Assembly: GCF_002409645.1 (NCBI RefSeq)
Contig: NZ_DHNR01000038.1
Location: 1 to 10,615 of the forward strand
DNA: 10,615 bases
Origin: Acetobacter sp. UBA5411
Lineage (GTDB): Bacteria > Pseudomonadota > Alphaproteobacteria > Acetobacterales > Acetobacteraceae
Direction of reading: 5' to 3'
The notes under the pieces were generated by a model that worked only from the letters and a program-made list of their open reading frames with translations, did not search any database and was not told where the DNA came from. Shown here one piece after another: positions 1-6,658 of the stretch. Within the stretch, counting starts at the first letter, position 1. Every line of letters begins with the position of its first letter. A program made the position numbers and the translations under genes.

Positions 1-618
1 TACGATCCCGGTTATGTCCATATCGATGTGAAGCATCTGCCCAAATTGCAGACAGCAGACGGAGATCGGCGGAAACGTTTCCTGTATGTCGCCATCGACC
101 GGTGTTCCTGTTCAGTGCATCTGGCGGTCTATGACGCGGAAAATTCAGACAGTGCCATCGACTTCCTCAAGACTGTCAAAGCCGCCTTTCCTTTCCGGAT
201 CACCCATATCCTGACCGATCGTGGTTCCTGTTTTACGGCGGATGCCTTCGAAAAGGCCTGCCGTGACATGAGCATCGACCGACGCCAGACAAAAGCGTAT
301 TCGCCACAGACCAATGGAATGGTGGAACGCTTCAATGGCCGGGTGGCGACAGAGGTGCTGCAGATCTGTCTGTCATGCCATGAGGATCTGGAAATTCTGC
401 TCAGGGGCTTCTGTTTCGCTTACAATCATCGCCCACAGCGTGTTCTGGCCGGCATGACGCCCGCCCAACGCATCACGTCGTGGCTGGAAAAACATCCCGC
501 CTCCCGTAATCCTGACTATATCAAATCAGACAGTCGTGACATCATGAAGCAGATCGATGAAATCCTCTATTATGCCAACGACGTCTCACAACCTGACAGT
601 TACATGCAGAAGAAGTGA
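1..618 (+). CDS. IS481-family transposase, 5'-truncated by the window edge
   Basis: This is the C-terminal integrase (rve) catalytic core of an IS481-type DDE transposase. The frame is open from base 1, so the true start lies outside the window, and the GTG at position 28 is not a real start. The catalytic triad is visible. The first Asp lies in HIDVKHL (codon 25-27), the second in ILTDRGS (codon 217-219) and the Glu in SPQTNGMVERFNGR (codon 325-327). The second Asp and the Glu are separated by 35 residues, as expected for DD35E enzymes. The YxPGYxHIDVK-LP opening and the NGMVERFNGR block are typical of IS481 transposases. The C-terminal part, with the usual YNxxRPQ-like stretch (AYNHRPQRV), continues uninterrupted to a TGA, so the visible part looks intact. 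Whether the full element is functional cannot be judged without its 5' end. Confidence 0.9.
   Translation, partial: YDPGYVHIDVKHLPKLQTADGDRRKRFLYVAIDRCSCSVHLAVYDAENSDSAIDFLKTVKAAFPFRITHILTDRGSCFTADAFEKACRDMSIDRRQTKAYSPQTNGMVERFNGRVATEVLQICLSCHEDLEILLRGFCFAYNHRPQRVLAGMTPAQRITSWLEKHPASRNPDYIKSDSRDIMKQIDEILYYANDVSQPDSYMQKK
1..618 (+). mobile_element. Partial IS481-family insertion sequence
   Basis: The transposase fragment marks the right-hand part of an insertion sequence whose left end is outside the window. I could not identify the right terminal inverted repeat because the left repeat is not available for comparison, so the end given is only the end of the transposase frame. The element probably extends somewhat further, into the non-coding DNA before the DUF1028 gene. 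Confidence 0.7.
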
Positions 619-682
619 AGAATGCTGTCATACCGGCAGGGCAGGGGCATTGCGCGTTCTGTCCTCCTGAAGGTGGTTGAAG

Positions 683-721
683 GGGCAGTACCGGGAGTAA
701 CCGACTGCCCTTTTCGTTTTT
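683..721 (+). terminator. Rho-independent terminator after the transposase
   Basis: A 7-bp perfect stem (GGGCAGT at 683-689 with ACTGCCC at 704-710) is extended inside by CGG (692-694) pairing with CCG (701-703) after a 2-nt bulge. It is followed directly by TTTTCGTTTTT (711-721). The T-tract lies on the + strand side, so it ends rightward transcription. It would isolate the downstream catabolic genes from read-through out of the insertion sequence, or it may be the terminator of an older gene interrupted by the element. Confidence 0.8.
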
Positions 722-990
722 ATTGATGATGGAATAACGGCTTGCGTAGAAGGCCGGAAGAAGAACGCTCCAGTCGCATAGTTCTCACTGATGGTTTTAC
801 GCGCTGGACCAACTCTCATCATATCTGATGTCGGTTTCCCTGATCCTCAAGCGACACCATCCTCAGGAAAACAGAAGCTACACCTCGGAAAGTCCTTGTT
901 ACGGTGTCAGAACAAGGATGATAGCCTCTCTACATAGTCAGAATTCATCTTCTGGCTGACAGGATTTTCCTGCGGAGAGACATCGAAGCC
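722..990. other. Non-coding region upstream of the DUF1028 gene
   Basis: With the terminator, this forms a gap of about 370 bp between the transposase and the next gene. I see no convincing coding sequence in it. Short open stretches on the minus strand have no recognisable protein character. It holds one clear palindrome (893-918, listed separately) and should contain the promoter of the downstream genes, but I find no convincing -35/-10 pair. Part of it may be the right end of the IS481-type element. Confidence 0.5.
893..918. promoter_or_regulatory. Perfect 8-bp inverted repeat, possible operator
   Basis: TCCTTGTT (893-900) and AACAAGGA (911-918) are perfect inverted repeats separated by 10 nt, about 75 bp upstream of the DUF1028 start. 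No T-tract follows, so it is not a typical terminator. The arms contain the T-N11-A spacing seen in LysR-type binding sites (T900, A912), which makes it a plausible target for the LysR protein at the other end of the cluster. That link is inference. The structure could also form an RNA hairpin in the 5' leader. Confidence 0.4.
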
Positions 991-1668
991 ATGACCTTTT
1001 CCCTCGTCGCGCGTTGTTCCCGTACCGGCCAGTTCGCGGTCGCCGTATCCTCATCCTCTCCCGCCGTGGCGGCCCGCTGCGCCTTTGCGAGAGCCGGTGT
1101 GGGAGCCGTCACCACGCAGAACGTAACCGATCCGCGCCTTGGTCCGTGGGCGCTTGACCTGATGCAGGCTGGCGCGTCCGCTGGCGAAGCCCGCGACATC
1201 ATCGCCCGCACGTGTACTTTCCCCGCCTTTCGCCAGATGACCCTGATCGACCGGGAAGGCCGGACGGCCCTGTGGTCCGGGGAGAAGTCCCTCGGGATCA
1301 ACGCAAGCGCCGAAGGGCTCAATGTGGTGTCCGCAGGCAATCTTCTGGCTTCACTGGACGTGCCGGCAACCATCGTGCGCAGCTTTGAGGAAGCGGGGCC
1401 GGAGATGGAACTCGGAGAACGAGTCATGCTGGCCATGCAGGCGGGCCTCCATGCCGGCGGAGAGGCTGGTCCGGTTCGGTCCGCGGGCATGCTGGTGGTT
1501 GACCGGGAGGCGTGGCCTCTGGCCGACCTCCGGGTGGACTGGGAGGACGATCCCATCGGACGTCTGGCGTCGCTGTGGAGCGTCTGGAAGCCGGAGATGC
1601 ACGATTACGTCACCCGCTGCCTCAACCCTGAAGCGGCTCCGTCTTATGGCGTGCCCGGCGACGAATAA
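991..1668 (+). CDS. DUF1028 family protein (predicted Ntn-hydrolase-like)
   Basis: A 225-residue protein of the DUF1028 family. The N-terminus MTFSLVARC, the GQFAVAVSSSSPAVAARC block (residues 13-30) and AGVGAVTTQNVTDPRLG (35-51) are the family hallmarks. SAGNLL (114-119) and the acidic LADLRVDWEDDPIGRL stretch (177-192) are also typical. Members have an Ntn-hydrolase-like fold and are often encoded beside amidohydrolases, M20 peptidases and RidA proteins, but no general activity is established, so hydrolysis of an amide or ureide bond is only a guess. There is no signal peptide, so it is presumably cytoplasmic. The ATG is preceded by GGAG at 974-977, with a rather long 13-nt spacing. The length is normal for a single-domain member without an added peptidoglycan-binding domain. 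It is probably the first gene of the cluster, although 113 nt separate it from the next gene. Confidence 0.88.
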   Translation: MTFSLVARCSRTGQFAVAVSSSSPAVAARCAFARAGVGAVTTQNVTDPRLGPWALDLMQAGASAGEARDIIARTCTFPAFRQMTLIDREGRTALWSGEKSLGINASAEGLNVVSAGNLLASLDVPATIVRSFEEAGPEMELGERVMLAMQAGLHAGGEAGPVRSAGMLVVDREAWPLADLRVDWEDDPIGRLASLWSVWKPEMHDYVTRCLNPEAAPSYGVPGDE

Positions 1669-1781
1669 CCGTTTCGTCTTCTGAAAGCCCTTGGGCGGGC
1701 GCGTCATCTTTTACGTCTATTTGTTTCGATATCGTATTGTTGTGTCATGCCCGGTTATGGCCGGGGAGGAAGGAGGCAGCC

Positions 1782-3041
1782 ATGTCTGTCGAAAAAACCG
1801 AAGTTGTCGTGGTCGGAGCCGGGCAGGCCGGTATCGCCATGAGTGAACACCTGCGCTCCTACGGCATCCCGCATATCGTTCTGGAACGGAACCGCGTGGC
1901 CGAGCGTTGGCGGAGCTGCCGCTGGGATTCCCTCGTCGCCAATGGACCGGCATGGCATGACCGTTTCCCGGGAATGCTGTTTCCCAAGGACGGTCCGGAC
2001 GATTTCGCACCCAAGGAAAGGGTCGCCGATTACCTCGCAGCCTATGCCGACATGATCGAAGCGCCGGTCCGTTGTGGCGTGGAGGTAAAGGAAGTGCGTC
2101 GCAGGCAGGGGCAGACTGGTTTTCACATCGACACATCCGAAGGCGCAATTGAGGCCGAATGTGTCGTTGCTGCGACCGGTCCTTTCCAGATTCCGGTTAT
2201 TCCGTCCGTGGTGCCGGAGACGGCCGGTCTCAGCCAGATTCACTCGTCGGCATATCGCAACCCCGACCAGCTTTCTGACGGCGCGGTTCTGGTCGTCGGT
2301 GCCGGATCGTCCGGCGCGCAGATTGCCGAAGAACTGATGCGAAAGGGCCGTAAGGTCTATCTCTCGGTGGGTCCGCATGACCGTCCGCCCCGCAGCTATC
2401 GCGGACGCGATTTTGTGTGGTGGCTTGGCGTGCTGAACAAGTGGGATGCCGAGTCGACGCCGGGCGTGGAACACACGACCATCGCCGTCAGCGGTGCGAA
2501 TGGTGGTCATACCGTCGATTTCCGCCGTTTCGCCGCGGAAGGCATGACCCTGCTAGGGCGCACCGAAAATTTCGTGGACGGCAGATTGACCTTTGCGCCT
2601 GATCTCGCCGAAAACATTGCGAAAGGCGACGCTAACTACCTCTCCCTGCTCGGAGAGGCGGACGCCTATGTCACCCGCAACGGTCTGGACCTGCCTGAAG
2701 AACCCTCCGTCCGTGACTTCCTCCCGGAGCCGGAATGCGTGACGCATCCCCTGCTCGAACTGGATCTGAAGGAAGCGGGGATCACCACCATCATCTGGGC
2801 GACGGGTTTCGGTGTGGATTATAGCTGGCTGAAGATGGAAGCGCTGGATGAGAACGGTCGTCCTCACCATCAGCGCGGGGTTTCTTCCGAGCCGGGCGTG
2901 TATTTTCTCGGTCTGCCCTGGCAGACGCGCCGGGGCTCCTCCTTCATCTGGGGCGTCTGGCATGACGCGAAATACGTCGCCGACCATATCGCCAAGCAGC
3001 GCAGCTACATGACATACCGGCCCGGACACGGAGCGGCGTGA
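1782..3041 (+). CDS. FAD/NAD(P)H-dependent flavin monooxygenase-like oxidoreductase
   Basis: A 419-residue two-dinucleotide-binding flavoprotein of the CzcO/FMO group. The FAD site is VVVVGAGQAGIA (residues 8-19), the NAD(P)H site is VLVVGAGSSGAQIAEEL (169-185), and the C-terminal IIWATGFGVDYSWL (337-350) is the usual ATGF motif. The tail FLGLPWQTRRGSS (375-387) is typical of this subgroup. The linker expected to carry the FxGxxxHxxxY/W fingerprint reads AGLSQIHSSAY (148-158): His and Tyr are kept but Phe and Gly are not, so classical N-oxygenase or Baeyer-Villiger chemistry cannot be assumed. A likely role is NADPH-driven oxygenation, or plain oxidation, of the imported compound. I chose the ATG at 1782 because AGGAGG sits at 1771-1776 with a 5-nt spacer; an upstream in-frame start lacks such a site. 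The stop overlaps the aldehyde dehydrogenase start. In the upstream gap I found no convincing promoter. Confidence 0.88.
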   Translation: MSVEKTEVVVVGAGQAGIAMSEHLRSYGIPHIVLERNRVAERWRSCRWDSLVANGPAWHDRFPGMLFPKDGPDDFAPKERVADYLAAYADMIEAPVRCGVEVKEVRRRQGQTGFHIDTSEGAIEAECVVAATGPFQIPVIPSVVPETAGLSQIHSSAYRNPDQLSDGAVLVVGAGSSGAQIAEELMRKGRKVYLSVGPHDRPPRSYRGRDFVWWLGVLNKWDAESTPGVEHTTIAVSGANGGHTVDFRRFAAEGMTLLGRTENFVDGRLTFAPDLAENIAKGDANYLSLLGEADAYVTRNGLDLPEEPSVRDFLPEPECVTHPLLELDLKEAGITTIIWATGFGVDYSWLKMEALDENGRPHHQRGVSSEPGVYFLGLPWQTRRGSSFIWGVWHDAKYVADHIAKQRSYMTYRPGHGAA

Positions 3042-4522
3042 TGCGGAGCCTCGCTCATTATGCCGGGCGCGCCTCCAGCCTGTTCTTCCGCAACCAGTGC
3101 TGGATTGGCGGACGATTCGTTCCTGCGGCTTCCGGTCGATGCTTCGGCAGCGTCAACCCCGCCAGTGGCGAGGTTCTGACGGACGTGGCGCGCGGAGGAG
3201 TGGAGGACATCGACCGGGCCGTGCAGGCCGCCCGCAAGGCGTTCGACGACGGTCGCTGGTCCCGTCTGACGCCCGCTGTCCGCAAGGACGTCCTGCTGCG
3301 GATGGTCGCTCTCATCCGCGACAATGCCGAGGAGTTCGCGCTGCTCGACACGCTCGACATGGGAAAGCCCATTTCCGAGACCGTGAATGTGGACGTGCCG
3401 GGCTCGATCCATTTTCTCCAATGGCACGCGGAAGCCATCGACAAGCTGTATGACGAGGTTGCGCCCACCGGTGGACGCGATGTGGCGATGATCCGCCGCA
3501 TGCCGCTGGGGGTGGTCGGAGCGGTCGTGCCGTGGAACTTCCCGCTGGATATGGCGATCTGGAAGCTCGCACCCGCCTTGGCTGCCGGAAACTCGATGGT
3601 TCTGAAGCCTGCCGAGCAGTCGCCTCTGTCAGCGCTCCGTCTGGCGGAACTGGCGAGCGAGGCCGGACTCCCGGATGGCGTGCTGAACGTGGTGCCGGGA
3701 TTCGGCGAGGAAGTGGGGCAGGCTCTCGGACGTCACCCGGATGTGGATTGCCTCGTCTTCACCGGCTCGACCGATGTGGGCAAGCTGTTCATGCGCTATG
3801 CCGGTGAGAGCAACATGAAGCAGGTCTGGCTGGAGACAGGCGGGAAAAGTCCAAACCTGATCTTCCCGGACGCCGATCTGGACGCTGGCGCCGACAAGGC
3901 CGCCTTCGGCATCTTCTTCAATCAGGGCGAGGTCTGCTCCGCCAACTCCCGTATGCTGGTGCATGAGAGTGTGGCGGACGACATGATCGAACGCATGCGC
4001 GTGCGCGCGGAGGCGATCGTGCCCGGCAATCCTCTCGATCCCCAGACCAGAATGGGTGCGATGGTGGATGTCCGGCACACTGCGCGGGTCGCGGAGTTTC
4101 TGGCCTCGGGACGCGAGACGGCCCGCCTTGTCGCGGGCGGCAGTCGCGTGACGGTCGGCGCGTCGGATGCCTTCATCCAGCCTACGGTCTTTGCGGACGT
4201 GCCTTCTGACGCGCCGATTGTGCGGGAAGAGATTTTCGGTCCGGTTCTCGCCATCCAGACCTTCCGTGACGAGGAGGAGGCGCTCCGTCTGGCGCACGAT
4301 ACGCCCTACGGGCTGGCGGCTTCCGTCTGGACCCGCGATATCAGCCGGGCGCTCGATCTGTCGGAGCGGCTGAATGTGGGGACGGTGTCCGTCAACACGG
4401 TGGATGCGCTGTCCGCCATGACGCCCTTCGGAGGCGTGAAGCAGTCCGGCTTCGGTCGTGACCTCTCTCTGCATAGCTTCGATAAATACACAGCGTTGAA
4501 GACCGTATGGATTCATTACTGA
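3041..4522 (+). CDS. NAD(P)-dependent aldehyde dehydrogenase, PuuC-like
   Basis: A full-length 493-residue aldehyde dehydrogenase. Visible motifs are PWNFP (Asn166, oxyanion hole), LKPAEQSPLSALRLAELA (188-205), FTGSTDVGK (240-248), the general-base Glu265 in WLETGGKS, catalytic Cys299 in NQGEVCS, and EEIFGP (396-401). Overall it resembles PuuC, the enzyme that oxidises gamma-glutamyl-aminobutyraldehyde: AEAIDKLYDEV, GLPDGVLNVVPGFG, SNMKQVWLE and the C-terminal PFGGVKQSGFGRD...DKYTALKTVWI all match that style. The aldehyde substrate may therefore be an N-acylated aminoaldehyde, but this group is promiscuous and no other Puu gene is present. The ATG overlaps the upstream TGA by one base (TGATG), which implies translational coupling; GGAG at 3030-3033 is well spaced. 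A GTG three bases earlier is also in frame. It presumably acts in the cytoplasm on an aldehyde made by the GMC enzyme or the flavoprotein. Confidence 0.93.
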   Translation: MRSLAHYAGRASSLFFRNQCWIGGRFVPAASGRCFGSVNPASGEVLTDVARGGVEDIDRAVQAARKAFDDGRWSRLTPAVRKDVLLRMVALIRDNAEEFALLDTLDMGKPISETVNVDVPGSIHFLQWHAEAIDKLYDEVAPTGGRDVAMIRRMPLGVVGAVVPWNFPLDMAIWKLAPALAAGNSMVLKPAEQSPLSALRLAELASEAGLPDGVLNVVPGFGEEVGQALGRHPDVDCLVFTGSTDVGKLFMRYAGESNMKQVWLETGGKSPNLIFPDADLDAGADKAAFGIFFNQGEVCSANSRMLVHESVADDMIERMRVRAEAIVPGNPLDPQTRMGAMVDVRHTARVAEFLASGRETARLVAGGSRVTVGASDAFIQPTVFADVPSDAPIVREEIFGPVLAIQTFRDEEEALRLAHDTPYGLAASVWTRDISRALDLSERLNVGTVSVNTVDALSAMTPFGGVKQSGFGRDLSLHSFDKYTALKTVWIHY

Positions 4523-4719
4523 GGTCAGATTTCCTGAAGCAGAACGTCAGAAATAATTTCTTTTTCTGAAAGCCCAATTCGTTTCACACTTGCAACAGGA
4601 TTATCCGGGCAGGAACCTCTCGCGGTTCTACAGCCACCGACCCATCCCCGTTGCGCAGGATCATCAATTCCGGTGCAGACCGACCGGACAGCACTAGCCC
4701 TTACTGGGAGAAACAGACC

Positions 4720-5127
4720 ATGGCCCACACCCGCCTCCGTCCCTTCAACACGAAGGACACTTACCCCGAACAGGCGCTCGACAACGATCTCTGTCAGGCC
4801 GTCATCACGCGCAACACGATTTATCTGCGGGGGCAGGTGCCGCAGGATCTCGACACACGCGAGAATATCGGCGTGGGCGACCCGATCGCACAGGCCGAGA
4901 AGGTGATGGACAACATCGAACTGCTGATGACCGAAGCAGGTGGCAAGCTGACCGATATCTGCAAGGTCACTGTCTATCTCACGGACATCCGCTACCGCGA
5001 GGCGACCTATCGTGTGCTGGGCCGTCGTCTCAAGGGCGTCTTCCCGGTTTTCACCGGCCTTGTGGTTGTAGCCCTTGCCCGCCCGGAATGGCTGATCGAA
5101 GTCGATGTGATCGCCGAACGCGAATGA
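4720..5127 (+). CDS. RidA/YjgF/UK114-family protein lacking the conserved arginine
   Basis: A 135-residue Rid-family protein, the usual single-domain length. Family features are YLRGQVPQDLDT (35-46), the DPIAQAEKVMDNIELLMTEAGGKLTDICKVTVYLTDI stretch (54-90) and the C-terminal LIEVDVIAE (125-133). Canonical RidA proteins deaminate reactive enamines/imines to keto compounds using an Arg in a P-x-R motif (Arg105 in the Salmonella protein). Here the aligned position is Phe111, in PVFTG, so it belongs with the arginine-less Rid groups and canonical imine deamination is unlikely. Members often accompany flavoenzymes and amidases in catabolic clusters, as here. The ATG at 4720 has GGGAG at 4706-4710; a TTG 69 bases upstream is in frame but has no better support. 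The 197-bp gap from the aldehyde dehydrogenase gene holds only weak hairpins and no clear promoter, so whether it is co-transcribed with that gene is open. A strong terminator follows directly. Confidence 0.92.
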   Translation: MAHTRLRPFNTKDTYPEQALDNDLCQAVITRNTIYLRGQVPQDLDTRENIGVGDPIAQAEKVMDNIELLMTEAGGKLTDICKVTVYLTDIRYREATYRVLGRRLKGVFPVFTGLVVVALARPEWLIEVDVIAERE

Positions 5128-5139
5128 CCTGATGACACG

Positions 5140-5171
5140 CCCCGCCGACCATAGGTGCCGGCGGGGTTTTT
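5140..5171 (+). terminator. Strong rho-independent terminator after the RidA-family gene
   Basis: CCCCGCCG (5140-5147) pairs perfectly with CGGCGGGG (5159-5166), an 8-bp stem made only of G-C pairs. The inner ACC/GGT (5148-5150 with 5154-5156) can add pairs, and TTTTT (5167-5171) follows immediately. It starts 12 nt after the RidA-family stop, so it ends that transcript and separates it from the permease, which then needs its own promoter or read-through. Confidence 0.9.
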
Positions 5172-5248
5172 CTGGCTCTCAATATTACGATTCCGACACA
5201 AAAATTGCGACGGGCATGCTCGCCGACGCCAGAGGAAGGAACCGACCC

Positions 5249-6658
5249 ATGACAGACGCCGCGACGGCACGAGGCCCGGAGTCACGAGGTCCTGAAGCCC
5301 ATACCATCTACCAGATCCCACTCGACCAGCGGCACGGACGCCCGCGCGATCTGTTCACCGTGTGGTTCGGCTCCAACATCATGATGCTGACCATCATCAC
5401 CGGCGCGCTGGCGACCACCGTATTCGGTCTGCCATTCTGGCCAGCCCTGCTCTCGGCGGTGCTGGGTAACATGATCGGCGGCCTGTTCATGGCGCTTCAT
5501 GCAGCGCAGGGGCCGCAGTTGGGCGTGCCGCAAATGGTGCAGACACGCGGCCAGTTCGGCTCCATGGGGGCGATGGCGGTCATCTGCCTTGTGGTCGTGA
5601 TGTATGTCGGCTTCTTCGCCTCCAACCTCGTGCTGGGAGGTGAGTCCCTGCATACGGTGGTGACGTTCCTGCCAGAAAAGGCCTGCGTCGTTCTGCTTGG
5701 CCTCGTCAGTCTGGTGGCCACGATCTACGGCCATGATCTGATCCATGCCTACACCCGACTGATGACGGTGGTATCCGGCATCGCTCTGGCGCTGTGTTTC
5801 GTGTGGATCCTCTGCGTGAACGGCGTTTCATCCGCAACGCTGTCGCACGGCACGTTCACCATGTCGGGCTTCCTTGGCGGCCTGTCCACGGCGGCGCTCT
5901 GGCAGATCGCCTACGCGCCCTATGTCTCGGACTATTCGCGTTATCTGCCACCCGGCACAGGCAGCCGTCAGGCCTTCATGGCGAGCTACTGGGGTTGCGT
6001 GCTCGGTTCGGTCTTCCCCATGATTCTTGGTGGTCTGCTCGGCGTGATCGCAGGAGGCGGCGATGTGGTGGCCACGCTCACCACACAGGTTGGTCCGCTG
6101 GCGCTGTTCATCGTTCCCGTGCTGTCTCTGGGTATCGCGTCCACGAACGCGATGAATCTCTATTGCGGCGCGCTCTCGGCTATCACGGTCGTGCAGACCA
6201 TCATTCCGTCATGGAAGGCGACGCATGTCGGACGCGCGGGTACGGCCATAGTTCTGGCAAGCCTGTCACTGCTGATCGCTCTGGGTGCGGAAGCAAATTT
6301 TATGGAAGAATACACCAACTTCATTCTTCTGCTGCTTTACGTCATGGTGCCGTGGACCGCCATCAACCTGGCCGACTTCTATCTGATCCGGCATGGCGAG
6401 TATGACGTTCCATCCTTCTTCCGCGCCGATGGCGGCATCTATGGCCGCTACTGCTGGCCCGCGCTGATTGCCTACGTCTTCGGCATTCTGATCCAGATCC
6501 CCTTTGTCTCGAACGGTCTCTACACCGGTCCTGTCGCAAACATGCTGGGTGGTGCGGACATTTCGTGGATCGTGGGACTGATTGTCGTGACGGTGTTCTA
6601 TGTCTGGATGATGCGCAACGAACGTCACGCCCAACCTGTCATGAGTGGAGCTGACTGA
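5249..6658 (+). CDS. NCS1-family permease (cytosine/purine/hydantoin type)
   Basis: A 469-residue inner-membrane secondary transporter of the nucleobase:cation symporter-1 family, with about twelve hydrophobic segments. Family signatures are the N-terminal FTVWFGSNI (36-44), ALHAAQGPQLGVPQMVQTRGQFG (82-104), QIAYAPYVSDYSRYLP (219-234), GIASTNAMNLYCGAL (295-309) and PWTAINLADFYLIRHG (368-383). Known members import cytosine, purines, allantoin, hydantoins or thiamine-type heterocycles with Na+ or H+, so this is probably the entry point for the cluster's substrate. The particular ligand cannot be read from the sequence. The ATG at 5249 has an excellent AGGAAGGA at 5233-5240. In-frame positions further upstream would run through the terminator region and add a stretch unlike the family. 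The stop overlaps the GMC start by one base, so this gene heads a tight permease-oxidase-deacylase unit. Confidence 0.93.
   Translation: MTDAATARGPESRGPEAHTIYQIPLDQRHGRPRDLFTVWFGSNIMMLTIITGALATTVFGLPFWPALLSAVLGNMIGGLFMALHAAQGPQLGVPQMVQTRGQFGSMGAMAVICLVVVMYVGFFASNLVLGGESLHTVVTFLPEKACVVLLGLVSLVATIYGHDLIHAYTRLMTVVSGIALALCFVWILCVNGVSSATLSHGTFTMSGFLGGLSTAALWQIAYAPYVSDYSRYLPPGTGSRQAFMASYWGCVLGSVFPMILGGLLGVIAGGGDVVATLTTQVGPLALFIVPVLSLGIASTNAMNLYCGALSAITVVQTIIPSWKATHVGRAGTAIVLASLSLLIALGAEANFMEEYTNFILLLLYVMVPWTAINLADFYLIRHGEYDVPSFFRADGGIYGRYCWPALIAYVFGILIQIPFVSNGLYTGPVANMLGGADISWIVGLIVVTVFYVWMMRNERHAQPVMSGAD

Noticed and set aside
628..822. Short minus-strand open frame after the transposase
   Set aside because: It runs through the terminator hairpin, has no recognisable protein character and no good ribosome binding site.
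945..1556. Long minus-strand open frame opposite the DUF1028 gene
   Set aside because: Its translation is low-complexity Arg/Ser/Ala-rich, as expected from the antisense of a GC-rich gene, while the + strand gives a clear family match.
1687..1740. GCCC/GGGC repeat and TATTGT hexamer before the flavoprotein gene
   Set aside because: The hairpin would have almost no loop, and no acceptable -35 box lies at the right distance from the hexamer.
3629..4516. Nearly 300-codon minus-strand open frame opposite the aldehyde dehydrogenase
   Set aside because: The + strand has every catalytic motif of an aldehyde dehydrogenase. The antisense product is His/Arg-rich without any recognised domain.
4547..4569. 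TCAGAAA/TTTCTGA hairpin after the aldehyde dehydrogenase gene
   Set aside because: The stem is mostly A-T and no T-tract follows, so I do not call a terminator here.
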